From: Rickettsia typhi
Lineage (GTDB): Bacteria > Pseudomonadota > Alphaproteobacteria > Rickettsiales > UBA1997
Reading direction: 5' to 3'
Assembly (NCBI GenBank): GCA_945902255.1
Contig: CAMDMO010000032.1
Coordinates: forward strand, 1 to 13,394
DNA length: 13,394 nt
Shown here in pieces: positions 5,767-13,213 of the stretch. Below the pieces are notes generated by a model. The model was not told the origin of the DNA, did no database searches, and saw nothing but the letters and a program-made list of their open reading frames with translations. The position numbers were made by a program, and so were the translations under genes. How positions within the stretch are numbered: the stretch's first letter is position 1; every line of letters starts with the position of its first letter.

Positions 5767-6671
5767 TATCCTAAAATAATTGCAATTAAAATTAAAATTC
5801 CAACCCAAAAATTAGCTTTAAAGGCTTTCAAGCAGCTGGCTGAGCTGTTGAAGTTACATTTTTTAATCAAAAGACTTGATAATAAAGATGCAAATAAAAT
5901 TAATAAGAAAAACCCTGAATAAAAATTACCTCTAATGCCAAGTAAAACAAGGTTTAAAGACATTATTAAGCTTAAAATAATTAAAATCTTTTTTGGATTT
6001 TTGGCAAATTTTATTGCACTAGATTTTACGCCGATTTTCAAATCATCTTCAATGTCTTGATAGGCGTAAATTGTATCATAAATAATTGTCCAAATTATCG
6101 CGGAGAAATATAAAATAAAAAAATCGGCGTCTATTTTTCCAATAATAGCAAGTCCACTCATTATGATTCCAAAATTAAAAGCTAGGCCTAAGAAAAATTG
6201 TGGATAATAAGTTATTCTTTTCATTAGAGGATAGGATATTACTAAAGTTAACACAAAAAATCCGCTAAAAATTGCCGCTTGGTTAAGTTGTAATAAGATA
6301 AAAAGCCCTCCTAGCAATAATAAAGCTAGAAATATCAAGGCTTGAATGTGAGTTATTTTTCCTGAAGCGATTGGTCTATTTTTGGTGCGAGTTACTTTCT
6401 GGTCAAACTTGTAATCAAACAAATCATTAATTATACAGCCAGCACTTCTCATTATTATTGATCCGGCAAGAAATAATAAAATTATTTTGATAATTTCTAA
6501 GGGCTCAGGATTGGGTAATTTTTTTAACGATAAAAAAATTCCAAAAAGACAGGGTAAGAATAGTAGCAAAATTCCGATTGGTTGGTGAATTCTACTTAAT
6601 CTTGCATAAGATGATAGAACATCAAATGTTTTGGAAGGATGTTGAATTTGGTTTGATTTTTTGATCTTCAT
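5766..6671 (-). CDS. ubiA: 4-hydroxybenzoate polyprenyltransferase UbiA
   Basis: This 301-residue integral membrane prenyltransferase attaches the polyprenyl tail to 4-hydroxybenzoate in ubiquinone synthesis. Two aspartate-rich Mg-diphosphate motifs are intact: NDLFDYKFD at 82-90 and YAYQDIEDDLKIG at 202-214. TRTKNRPIASG (94-104) is the family signature after the first motif. About eight or nine hydrophobic segments follow from residue 30 onward (for example 32-48, 60-80, 108-128, 132-150, 160-178, 185-203, 228-246, 250-269, 287-301). It is the first gene of a minus-strand run and diverges from pccA across about 70 bp, which must carry both promoters; I could not pick out convincing -35/-10 pairs there. 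Confidence 0.92.
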   Translation of the reverse strand: MKIKKSNQIQHPSKTFDVLSSYARLSRIHQPIGILLLFLPCLFGIFLSLKKLPNPEPLEIIKIILLFLAGSIIMRSAGCIINDLFDYKFDQKVTRTKNRPIASGKITHIQALIFLALLLLGGLFILLQLNQAAIFSGFFVLTLVISYPLMKRITYYPQFFLGLAFNFGIIMSGLAIIGKIDADFFILYFSAIIWTIIYDTIYAYQDIEDDLKIGVKSSAIKFAKNPKKILIILSLIMSLNLVLLGIRGNFYSGFFLLILFASLLSSLLIKKCNFNSSASCLKAFKANFWVGILILIAIILG

Positions 6672-6742
6672 TCTTATTGTTGATGGAGTTTTTTTATATT
6701 AAAACAAGTTCTAACTCAGATCTTCTATTTTCGCAAATTAAA

Positions 6743-8755
6743 ATGCATAAATTACTAATCGCAAATCGTGGCGAAATCGCCTGCCGTATCATAAAAACTT
6801 GCCGTAAAATGGGCATTAAAACCGTTGCGGTATATTCCGATGCCGACACCAACTCACTTTTTGTGCAAATGGCAGATGAAGCCGTAAATATTGGCCATTC
6901 ACCTTCTTCTCAGAGTTATTTAAATATCGATAAAATCTTGGCGGCGGTTAAAAAAACTGGCGCAACCATGGTTCATCCTGGATATGGTTTTTTATCAGAA
7001 AATCGTAATTTTGCCAATGCTCTTGAAAAAGCGGGCGTAATATTTGTTGGTCCTTCAGTTTTTTCAATTGAAATGATGGGCGATAAAATTCAATCAAAAA
7101 AATTAGCAATTGAAGCATCTGTTACAACGGTTCCAGGGCATATGGGAGTTGTTGCTGACGGAATAAAAGCTGCAGAAATTGCTGAGTCAATCGGATTTCC
7201 GGTAATGGTCAAAGCCTCTGCCGGCGGCGGTGGAAAGGGCATGAGAATTGTTTGGAAAAAAGAAGAAATGTCGGAGGCTTTTCTTTCGGCGTCTAACGAA
7301 GCAAGAAATAGCTTTTCGGATGATAGAATTTTTATTGAAAAATTTATTGAAAATCCTCGTCACATTGAAATTCAAGTAATAGCAGATAAGCAAGGAAACG
7401 CAGTTTGCTTGGGTGAAAGAGAATGTTCAATTCAGCGTAATAACCAAAAAGTTATTGAAGAGGCGCCAAGTTCTTTTTTAGATGAAAAAACGCGCGCCAA
7501 AATGTATGAGCAATCGAAAGCTTTGGTGAAAAAAGTTCAATATTTTTCTGCCGGAACCATTGAATATATCATGGATAAGAATAAAAATTTCTACTTCCTT
7601 GAGATGAATACCCGCCTACAAGTTGAGCATCCAGTAACTGAATTAGTCACCGGTCTAGATATTGTTGAATTGATGATAAAAATTGCTTTAGGCGAAAAAT
7701 TACCTTTTAAACAAGAAGATATAAAACTTAAAGGATGGGCGATTGAATCTAGAATTTACGCCGAAGATCCTTCGCGTGGATTTTTACCATCTAGTGGAAG
7801 AATTAATTTATACATTGAACCAGAAGCCAGTGAAAATGTTAGGGTTGATACCGGTGTTTATGAGGGTGGCGAAGTTAGCATGTTTTATGATGCTATGATT
7901 GCTAAATTATGTTCTTACGGTAAAGATCGTAATGAAGCAATTGAACATATGCGCCATGCCTTAGGAAGCTTTGCGATTAGCGGAGTTTCGCATAATATCA
8001 GCTTTCTTGAAACTATCATGCGCAACGAGCGTTTTGTTAGTGGCAATATTTCAACCAGCTTTATCAAAGAAGAATTTCCTACTGGTTTTTCAGGAAGCGA
8101 GCTAGATTCGCAAGCTGAAGGAGTCTTTATCGCAACCTCTCTTTATATTTTCCTAAAAAATTACGAAAGAAATGGCCATATGACTGGTCAAATGCGTAAC
8201 CGCGAAAAACAAGTTTCTGATCGCTGGGTTGTAATGATCGATGAAAAATCTTATTTGGTAAATATCAATAAGAGGTCAGATGATTATTTAAAAATAGAAT
8301 GTGATCGCAAAGAAATTGAACTAACTACTTCTTGGAATAATGGTGAAAAATTATTTAGAGCAGTAATTGACGGCGTGAATGTTGGCGTGAAAGTGCGTGA
8401 AAATAATAATAGCGGCAGCTATTTAATGCAATATTCTGGCTTTGATGCCTTTGTTAGTGTATATTCTCCAAGAATCGCGGAGCTTTCTAAATTTATGCCA
8501 AAAATTCAGAAAAATGTTAAGCCAATAAATTTAACTTCACCAATTACCGGTAAAATTGTGCGCTTTAAAGTGCAAGAAGGAGAAGAGGTAAAGGCTGGCC
8601 ACGAGCTTGTTGTAATTGAAGCGATGAAAATGGAAAATTCAATTCGCACCGATCACGATGTTAAAATAGGTAAAATCAAATTTAGTGAAGGTGAGCCTGT
8701 AGGTATTGGACAGATCGTTATAGAATTTGATAATTCTATTTCGAAAGTTGAGTAA
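6743..8755 (+). CDS. pccA: Propionyl-CoA carboxylase alpha subunit (biotin carboxylase plus biotin carrier)
   Basis: The 670-residue two-function protein carboxylates its own biotin with ATP and bicarbonate, then passes it to the beta subunit to make methylmalonyl-CoA. The biotin carboxylase part (about 1-450) opens with KLLIANRGEIACR. It has HPGYGFLSEN (78-87), the ATP-grasp loop GGGGKG (161-166) and EMNTRLQVEHPVTE (287-300). A linker/BT-like region follows (about 450-590). The biotinyl domain carries EAMKMEN with biotin-accepting Lys629. The linker and length favour PccA over AccC (about 450 residues, no carrier domain); methylcrotonyl-CoA or acetyl-CoA carboxylase alpha chains are alternatives. 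The ATG at 6743 matches the conserved family N-terminus; an upstream in-frame ATG at 6677 would add 22 unlikely residues. No beta subunit gene is in the window. Confidence 0.9.
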   Translation: MHKLLIANRGEIACRIIKTCRKMGIKTVAVYSDADTNSLFVQMADEAVNIGHSPSSQSYLNIDKILAAVKKTGATMVHPGYGFLSENRNFANALEKAGVIFVGPSVFSIEMMGDKIQSKKLAIEASVTTVPGHMGVVADGIKAAEIAESIGFPVMVKASAGGGGKGMRIVWKKEEMSEAFLSASNEARNSFSDDRIFIEKFIENPRHIEIQVIADKQGNAVCLGERECSIQRNNQKVIEEAPSSFLDEKTRAKMYEQSKALVKKVQYFSAGTIEYIMDKNKNFYFLEMNTRLQVEHPVTELVTGLDIVELMIKIALGEKLPFKQEDIKLKGWAIESRIYAEDPSRGFLPSSGRINLYIEPEASENVRVDTGVYEGGEVSMFYDAMIAKLCSYGKDRNEAIEHMRHALGSFAISGVSHNISFLETIMRNERFVSGNISTSFIKEEFPTGFSGSELDSQAEGVFIATSLYIFLKNYERNGHMTGQMRNREKQVSDRWVVMIDEKSYLVNINKRSDDYLKIECDRKEIELTTSWNNGEKLFRAVIDGVNVGVKVRENNNSGSYLMQYSGFDAFVSVYSPRIAELSKFMPKIQKNVKPINLTSPITGKIVRFKVQEGEEVKAGHELVVIEAMKMENSIRTDHDVKIGKIKFSEGEPVGIGQIVIEFDNSISKVE

Positions 8756-8793
8756 GTAACAACTTAAAGATTGCAGTAGGTGGGTTAGAATTA

Positions 8794-9600
8794 TTAATGC
8801 GTTAATTCTTCAGTAGTGCTTGTTGGTGTGCCGGAAGCGTCAGAAACTGCGCCACTAGGTTCTTCCGCTACTGCGTCAGCTGCTCCAGCGCTTGCTCCCC
8901 CTCCTTCTTCTCTTAGACCGTTTACTGAAGCGTCTCCAGAGACTCTATTAACATGTGTTGACACTTGAATCCATGACGCTCTAGTGGGATTAAATCTTTC
9001 GGCAACCTTCTTATTTATAGCAGCAGTTATTGTTTTATTTATATATTCTTCTCCATTTACTAAATCTAATAACTCCTGATCTAAAATTGCACCATTTTCT
9101 AATAAAAAAGTTATTAAAGATATAGAAGGATATCCAAGGCTTGCCGCCATTCTAATGGGAGTTAATTCACCCGTATTGGTTTTATTTATTAAATCTGGAG
9201 AGTGTGCAGCCATTTTTTTTACCATATCTAAATCTCCAAGAGAAATCGCAAAGAAAAAAGGTGTGTGGCCATAGTTATCAGGTAAGCCTAGGTCAGGATT
9301 TTTACTTAATAATATCTGCAATAATTCTTGATTGCTTGTCAAAACAGCTGCATGAAGAGGTGTTGAACCATCTTCATTGGCTTGATTTATATTAGCTTTG
9401 CAAGGAGGTGATAGCAAAGTTGTTGCTAAGGCAATGGCGTCTCTTCTGTTGAGGCATGCTGAGTAAAGAGCGGTATGTCCTCCATGGCTTCTCAGCGAAT
9501 TAATATCTTCAATTTCAAACTCTGTAATTTCTTTAATTTTTTCTTCTAAAGTAATTTCGTTATTGCTTATAACTGCAATTAAATCATCTATTTTTGCCAT
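8794..9600 (-). CDS. Ankyrin-repeat protein with a disordered Ala/Gly/Ser-rich tail
   Basis: The 268-residue protein has about four ankyrin repeats: roughly 40-72 (GHTALYSACL), 77-107 (DGSTPLHAAV), 110-141 (GHTPFFFAIS) and 144-174 (ELTPIRMAASLG). A short helical region follows (about 175-215). A low-complexity acidic tail (about 222-268) is rich in Ala, Gly, Ser, Thr and Glu and contains no hydrophobic segment. No signal peptide or membrane span is visible. The DNA for the tail is far richer in G+C (57% over 8821-8940) than that for the N-terminus (27% over 9481-9600). Ankyrin proteins of Rickettsiales often act in the host cell, some through type IV secretion; that role is inference here. 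It starts 5 bp after ccmB ends, so it probably rides on that operon. Confidence 0.85.
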   Translation of the reverse strand: MAKIDDLIAVISNNEITLEEKIKEITEFEIEDINSLRSHGGHTALYSACLNRRDAIALATTLLSPPCKANINQANEDGSTPLHAAVLTSNQELLQILLSKNPDLGLPDNYGHTPFFFAISLGDLDMVKKMAAHSPDLINKTNTGELTPIRMAASLGYPSISLITFLLENGAILDQELLDLVNGEEYINKTITAAINKKVAERFNPTRASWIQVSTHVNRVSGDASVNGLREEGGGASAGAADAVAEEPSGAVSDASGTPTSTTEELTH

Positions 9601-9605
9601 ATTTT

Positions 9606-10271
9606 TTACTCTGTTATAATTTTTACAATCTTCGCCGTTGCAAATGAAGCTATTGCTCCAGATAAAATAACGAAACCAGATAATATTTTACAACTTATAC
9701 AAAAATTTTCACCGCCTTCTCTGTCAAGACCGCTATAAGCAATTAAAAAGATGGGAATGATTAAAGGAAGTGCTATTAATCCAATTAGGGAGGCAGAATT
9801 TTCTCCTATTGAAAGACTGCCGCAAAAGGTGCAGATGAAGTTAATTGCTAGACTAGATAAAAAAGCTAAGATCAAAAAATCAAAAATAAAATTCCATTCT
9901 AAATTTCCAGCTAGCGCAACTATCGGCAATAAAGCTAAAATGGGAAGGCAATAAATAAGCCAATTAGCGAACATTTTGGCAAAAGTAAAGACCTCAAAAT
10001 TTTTGCAATAAATTAACATTTGCTCAATAGACCCATCTTCAAAATCTTTTTTTAAAAAATCTATTGAAGAAAAAATCAGAGAAAAAATTAAAGAAAACCA
10101 AATTATTGTAATTGAGTAAAATCTTGTGAACTCTTTATTTTCTAAGTTCTGCGCAAGTAGAAAAAAAATTGTTACCGAAATTAGAAAAAATAAAAAATTG
10201 GCTAAAATTTTTCCTAAATTAAGAAATGATAACAGAAGCTCTTGTTTTAAAATAATTAAAAAAACTATCAC
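9606..10271 (-). CDS. ccmB: Haem exporter permease CcmB (cytochrome c maturation)
   Basis: The 221-residue protein is predicted to have six membrane segments (about 22-42, 52-70, 100-120, 129-150, 160-180, 195-216), the usual CcmB topology. DFEDGSIEQML at 76-86 matches the conserved cytoplasmic DxxDGxLEQ stretch of the family. CcmB forms an ABC transporter with CcmA and CcmC that supports haem delivery to CcmE for cytochrome c assembly (system I). No ccmA or ccmC is in the window, so the genes are dispersed, as is usual in Rickettsiales. The start is a GTG directly abutting the manC stop with no gap, so translation is probably coupled. No ribosome-binding site is evident. Confidence 0.88.
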   Translation of the reverse strand: MIVFLIILKQELLLSFLNLGKILANFLFFLISVTIFFLLAQNLENKEFTRFYSITIIWFSLIFSLIFSSIDFLKKDFEDGSIEQMLIYCKNFEVFTFAKMFANWLIYCLPILALLPIVALAGNLEWNFIFDFLILAFLSSLAINFICTFCGSLSIGENSASLIGLIALPLIIPIFLIAYSGLDREGGENFCISCKILSGFVILSGAIASFATAKIVKIITE

Positions 10272-11693
10272 TTATCGTCCGTAGATATCGCTAAATCTGA
10301 CAATATCATCTTCGCCTAAATAGCCGCCAGTCTGCACCTCTATTATCTCTAGAGGAACCTTTCCCTTATTTACGAGGCGATGTTTTTTACCTAAAGGAAT
10401 GTAAGTTGATTTATCTTCGGTTAAAATAAATTCTTTGTTATCGCATGTCACATGAGCTATGCCCTTTACCACCACCCAATGTTCGGCGCGGTGATTATGC
10501 ATTTGCAAAGATAGTGATGATTTTGAATTAACGATAATTTTTTTAACTTTAAAACGATCAGAAACATCAATGGTTTCAAAGCTTCCCCAAGGGCGCATAA
10601 CTTTGGTATGAGAATTGCACTCTTCGCGTTTTTCTTTTTTTAATATTTCAAAAATTTCTTTCACATCTTGAGCATTATTTTTATTGGCGACCAGCACAAC
10701 ATCTTTAAGATTTACAATGATAAGATTTTCCACACCAATTGTTGCAACTAATCCATTTTTTGAATTTATATAACAATTTTTGGTTTTTAGTGAAATAACA
10801 TCTCCAATTAAGCTATTTTCATTTTTATCCTTATCGCTTAAATCAGCGATAGCCTGCCAGTTTCCAACATCTGACCATCCAATATCAATTGGCACAACTA
10901 CGACATTTTCAGATTTTTCCATAATCGCGTAATCAACCGAAATATTTTCGCATTTTTCAAAATCTTCAGCAAAAATTCGGACAAAATCTAAGTCTTTAAT
11001 TGATTTATTGTAAGAATTGCAGCAGTTAATAAAGGTATCATGCTGTAAATTTTGCAAAACTTCTAAATATTTCGAAGCTTTAAACATAAAAATGCCACTA
11101 TTCCACAGATATCCACCTGATTTAATAAATTTTTCAGCATTTTCTTTTTTTGGTTTTTCAATAAATTTTTCTACCAAAAAAACATCTTCAAATTCTTTTA
11201 ATTTTTTAGATTGTTTTATATAGCCATAACCAGTTTCAGCCTTATGAGGCAAGATTCCGAAGGTAATTAAATATCCTTCATTTGCGGCTTTTGCAGCTTT
11301 TTTTATACTAGCAATAAATTCTTTTTCATTTTTAATTAAGTGATCAGATGGCATCACTAGAATTAAATCATCATTTTTGCTATTATTAGCAAGCACATCT
11401 AGAGCGGCGATGGCTATTGCAGGAGTAGTGTTGCGACCAATTGGTTCAAGAATAATTGATTTAGCTTTAATTTTTATTTTTTGTAATTCTTCTGCCGCCA
11501 TGAAGCGATGCTCGTTATTGCAGATTATTACGGGCTCATAAAAATTTTGTAAATTTTTAACTCGTAGGGCGGTTTGCTGAAATAAAGAGTGGTCGCCAAA
11601 AAAATCTAAAAATTGTTTTGGATTTAAGCTGCGAGACATTGGCCAAAGTCTTGTGCCAGAGCCACCAGAAAGTATAATGGGAGTAATTTTCAT
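10272..11693 (-). CDS. manC: Bifunctional mannose-1-phosphate guanylyltransferase / mannose-6-phosphate isomerase
   Basis: The 473-residue length is normal for the two-domain type II enzyme (ManC/AlgA/WbpW). The nucleotidyltransferase domain (about 1-335) has SGGSGTRLWPMSR (9-21) with NPKQF (24-28), GYGYI (155-159), FIEKP (177-181) and WNSGIF (197-202). The C-terminal cupin (about 365-473) has RPWG (367-370), the metal-binding QMHNHRAEHWVVVKG (397-411) and a conserved ending, VQTGGYLGEDDIVR. It makes mannose-6-phosphate from fructose-6-phosphate and GDP-mannose from mannose-1-phosphate, so the cell probably builds a mannose- or fucose-type surface glycan. No phosphomannomutase or glycosyltransferase is nearby. 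Its ATG overlaps the upstream gene stop by 4 bp (ATGA). Confidence 0.93.
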   Translation of the reverse strand: MKITPIILSGGSGTRLWPMSRSLNPKQFLDFFGDHSLFQQTALRVKNLQNFYEPVIICNNEHRFMAAEELQKIKIKAKSIILEPIGRNTTPAIAIAALDVLANNSKNDDLILVMPSDHLIKNEKEFIASIKKAAKAANEGYLITFGILPHKAETGYGYIKQSKKLKEFEDVFLVEKFIEKPKKENAEKFIKSGGYLWNSGIFMFKASKYLEVLQNLQHDTFINCCNSYNKSIKDLDFVRIFAEDFEKCENISVDYAIMEKSENVVVVPIDIGWSDVGNWQAIADLSDKDKNENSLIGDVISLKTKNCYINSKNGLVATIGVENLIIVNLKDVVLVANKNNAQDVKEIFEILKKEKREECNSHTKVMRPWGSFETIDVSDRFKVKKIIVNSKSSLSLQMHNHRAEHWVVVKGIAHVTCDNKEFILTEDKSTYIPLGKKHRLVNKGKVPLEIIEVQTGGYLGEDDIVRFSDIYGR

Positions 11694-12328
11694 ATATTCT
11701 TAAATAATTCTATGGCTCCAAAGCCAGATATTTTTATTTTTCTAACTGATGCAATATTATCTAAATTAATTCCGCCAAGCGCGGAAATTTTAGTTTGATG
11801 ATAGTTGTGATTTCTATATTTAAAAGAAATTTTTTGTAAATTTATTATACCTAAAGAAGTAGTCCCTAAATGGCTATTTGTTGGAAAAATTGGTGAAATA
11901 AAAATAATATCTGGTTTAAATTTTATAGATTTTTCAATTGATTTAAAGCTGTGACAAGCCAAGCTAAAGATGAAGTTTTTTTTAAAAGATTGTTTTTTCA
12001 AAAAAACTAAAGGCAATTTATCTAAATCAGAAAAATGAATGCCATCAGCTTTGATTTTTTGTGCGAGTAAAAAATCTTTACCAATCAAAATTTTAATTCC
12101 AAGCGGTCGCGCTAAATTAGTAATTTTTTGTGCAAAAATTTCGCGTTCTTTTTTACCTAAATCATATTCGCGAATTATGATCGCCGAGTTTTTTGGTAAA
12201 TTTTTAATTACAGCATCAAAGTCAGAAATTTTTTTTCTATCAGTAAATAAAACTGCCGTCGGAAGGCTTTTAGCCTTGAGGGCGTTATTGTTGAACTTTT
12301 TTATCTCAAATATAATTTTTTGATTCAT
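11690..12328 (-). CDS. ThiE/TenI-like TIM-barrel protein, probably not a canonical thiamine-phosphate synthase
   Basis: With the ATG at 12328 the protein has 212 residues. It keeps the outline of the TMP-TenI family: VLFTDRK (26-32), REYDL (53-57), ADGIHFSDLD (94-103), SLACHS (122-127), SPIFPTNSHLGTTSLG (145-160), SALGGI (182-187) and GFGAIELF (202-209). Some usual catalytic positions look changed: LREKD has become IREYD, and the IINDR stretch reads LIGKD. It may therefore be a TenI-like or diverged relative rather than a working thiamine-phosphate synthase. No other thiamine gene is visible. The longer in-frame start at 12373 would lie wholly antisense to yggS, so I prefer 12328, whose ATG overlaps the yggS ATG within one CATG. 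It leads the manC-ccmB-ankyrin run. Confidence 0.7.
   Translation of the reverse strand: MNQKIIFEIKKFNNNALKAKSLPTAVLFTDRKKISDFDAVIKNLPKNSAIIIREYDLGKKEREIFAQKITNLARPLGIKILIGKDFLLAQKIKADGIHFSDLDKLPLVFLKKQSFKKNFIFSLACHSFKSIEKSIKFKPDIIFISPIFPTNSHLGTTSLGIINLQKISFKYRNHNYHQTKISALGGINLDNIASVRKIKISGFGAIELFKNI
12288..12316 (+). promoter_or_regulatory. Promoter for yggS, implying a nearly leaderless mRNA
   Basis: An exact TATAAT at 12311-12316 is preceded, after a 17-nt spacer, by TTGTTG at 12288-12293. Transcription would start around 12322-12324, only about 3-5 nt before the yggS ATG at 12327. The promoter lies inside the coding sequence of the divergent ThiE/TenI-like gene. An alternative -35, TTGAAC at 12291-12296, has a 14-nt spacer and fits less well. 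Confidence 0.5.
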
Positions 12329-12989
12329 GAACAATATAGAGCGTAATTTATTCTTAATTAAAGATAAGATCAAAAAAACCTGTCGACTTTATGAACAAGA
12401 TTTAAAAAGAGTCAATTTAATTGCGGTTTCTAAAACGGTAGATAGTGCAAGAATTATTCAAGCAATTGATGCTGGCTGCAATATATTTGGCGAAAATTAT
12501 ATTAAAGAAGCGCAAGAAAAATGGGTAGAAATTAAAAAAAATTTTCCACAAATTGAATTGCATTTTATTGGACATTTGCAGAGTAATAAAGCTTCGGAAG
12601 CGGTTGCTTTATTTGATGTAATTGAAACTCTTGATAGTGAAAAATTGGCACTGGCTTTAAAAAAAGAAATAGTAAAGCAGCAAAAAAATCCTAAAATTTT
12701 TATTCAGGTGAATATCGGAGAAGAAGAGCAAAAGGGCGGAATTTTGCCAAAAGATGTTAAAAATTTTATAGATTTTGCTAAAAATGAAGCGAAATTACAG
12801 GTTGTAGGATTGATGTGTATTCCACCAAGCAATGAATTAGCTTCGCCTTATTTTGCACTTTTAGCAAAAATGGCTAAAGAAAATAATCTAGAAAAATTAT
12901 CGATGGGAATGAGTCTAGATTTTGAAGATGCGATTGCGTTGGGTGCTACAGAAATTAGGTTGGGAACGGCAATTTTTGGGGCAAGGTAG
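12327..12989 (+). CDS. yggS: PLP homeostasis protein, YggS/PROSC family
   Basis: This 220-residue single-domain fold-type III PLP protein controls free pyridoxal phosphate rather than catalysing a known reaction. PLP-binding Lys36 lies in LIAVSKTVD. Family motifs follow in order: FGENYIKEAQEKW (54-66), HFIGHLQSNK (79-88), VNIGEEEQKGG (128-138), GLMCIPP (161-167), SMGMSLDFEDAI (192-203) and RLGTAIFG (211-218). Length and order are normal. The start is well fixed: an in-frame TGA sits two codons upstream and the N-terminus aligns with family members. The ATG overlaps the start codon of the divergent ThiE/TenI-like gene, and a consensus -10 lies just upstream. It converges on tRNA-Arg with 6 bp between its stop and the tRNA CCA end. 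Confidence 0.93.
   Translation: MNNIERNLFLIKDKIKKTCRLYEQDLKRVNLIAVSKTVDSARIIQAIDAGCNIFGENYIKEAQEKWVEIKKNFPQIELHFIGHLQSNKASEAVALFDVIETLDSEKLALALKKEIVKQQKNPKIFIQVNIGEEEQKGGILPKDVKNFIDFAKNEAKLQVVGLMCIPPSNELASPYFALLAKMAKENNLEKLSMGMSLDFEDAIALGATEIRLGTAIFGAR
12388..12415 (-). promoter_or_regulatory. Possible promoter for the ThiE/TenI-manC-ccmB-ankyrin run
   Basis: On the minus strand TTGACT (complement of 12410-12415) is followed after 16 nt by CATAAA (complement of 12388-12393), about 60 nt upstream of the 12328 ATG and inside yggS coding sequence. The -35 matches consensus in 5 of 6 bases and the -10 in 4 of 6. In DNA this A+T-rich such matches arise by chance, so it is tentative. Confidence 0.25.
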
Positions 12990-12995
12990 TGGTTT

Positions 12996-13072
12996 TGGTG
13001 CGCCCTAGACGATTCGAACGTCTGACCTACAACTTAGAAGGCTGTTGCTCTATCCAGCTGAGCTAAGGGCGC
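12996..13072 (-). tRNA. tRNA-Arg, anticodon UCU, CCA encoded
   Basis: The minus strand folds into a complete cloverleaf. The acceptor stem is GCGCCCT/AGGGCGC. The D arm has GCTC/GAGC, the anticodon stem ACAGC/GTTGT (one G-T pair) and the T arm AGACG-TTCGAAT-CGTCT. The anticodon loop CTTCTAA gives UCU, which reads AGA and AGG arginine codons; AGA is the favoured arginine codon in A+T-rich genomes. The 3' CCA is encoded (12996-12998). There is no intron. Its 3' end faces the yggS stop 6 bp away. Confidence 0.96.
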
Positions 13073-13095
13073 ATAAAAAAACCAAGGGGTGCAAA

Positions 13096-13122
13096 CCTAT
13101 AGCTCTCTAAGTAAAAAATCAA
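13096..13122 (-). promoter_or_regulatory. Possible tRNA-Arg promoter
   Basis: On the minus strand TTGATT (complement of 13117-13122) and TATAGG (complement of 13096-13101) are separated by 15 nt, and end about 24 nt upstream of the tRNA 5' end. Position and hexamers are reasonable, but the spacer is short, so this is tentative. Confidence 0.3.
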
Positions 13123-13213
13123 CTTGAAAATAAGGTTTGGTGAGTAATTTTTTTAAAAAAACTAGAGTGTATAAATTCCACACCCAAAAGTCATCTTTCG
13201 ATGGGCTTGAGTT

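Noticed and set aside
5767..5808. Longer nadD with 14 extra N-terminal residues
   Set aside because: The conserved N-terminus is MKIGLLGGSFNPPH, starting at 5766; the extension is only the other reading frame of the ubiA 3' end.
5587..5922. Plus-strand open frame of 111 codons
   Set aside because: It lies antisense to nadD and ubiA, both strongly supported by motifs; its translation is a low-complexity Lys/Ile/Asn/Phe string with no recognisable domain.
6677..6742. Upstream in-frame ATG for pccA
   Set aside because: Biotin carboxylases begin directly at KLLIANRGEIA; the 22 extra residues have no family counterpart and would consume the whole divergent promoter region.
6672..6742. Clear promoters for ubiA and pccA
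   Set aside because: TATATT (6695-6700) and similar A+T words occur, but no -35 hexamer is found at suitable spacing; the composition makes isolated matches meaningless.
8756..8793. Terminator between convergent pccA and the ankyrin gene
   Set aside because: The 38-bp gap contains no convincing stem followed by a T-tract on either strand.
12039..12323. Plus-strand open frame of 94 codons before yggS
   Set aside because: It is antisense to the ThiE/TenI-like gene and shows no family resemblance; its Ser/Lys/Ile-rich composition is typical of an antisense shadow.
12329..12373. Longer ThiE/TenI-like gene starting at 12373
   Set aside because: The extra 15 residues are entirely antisense to the well-fixed 5' end of yggS and do not resemble the family N-terminus.
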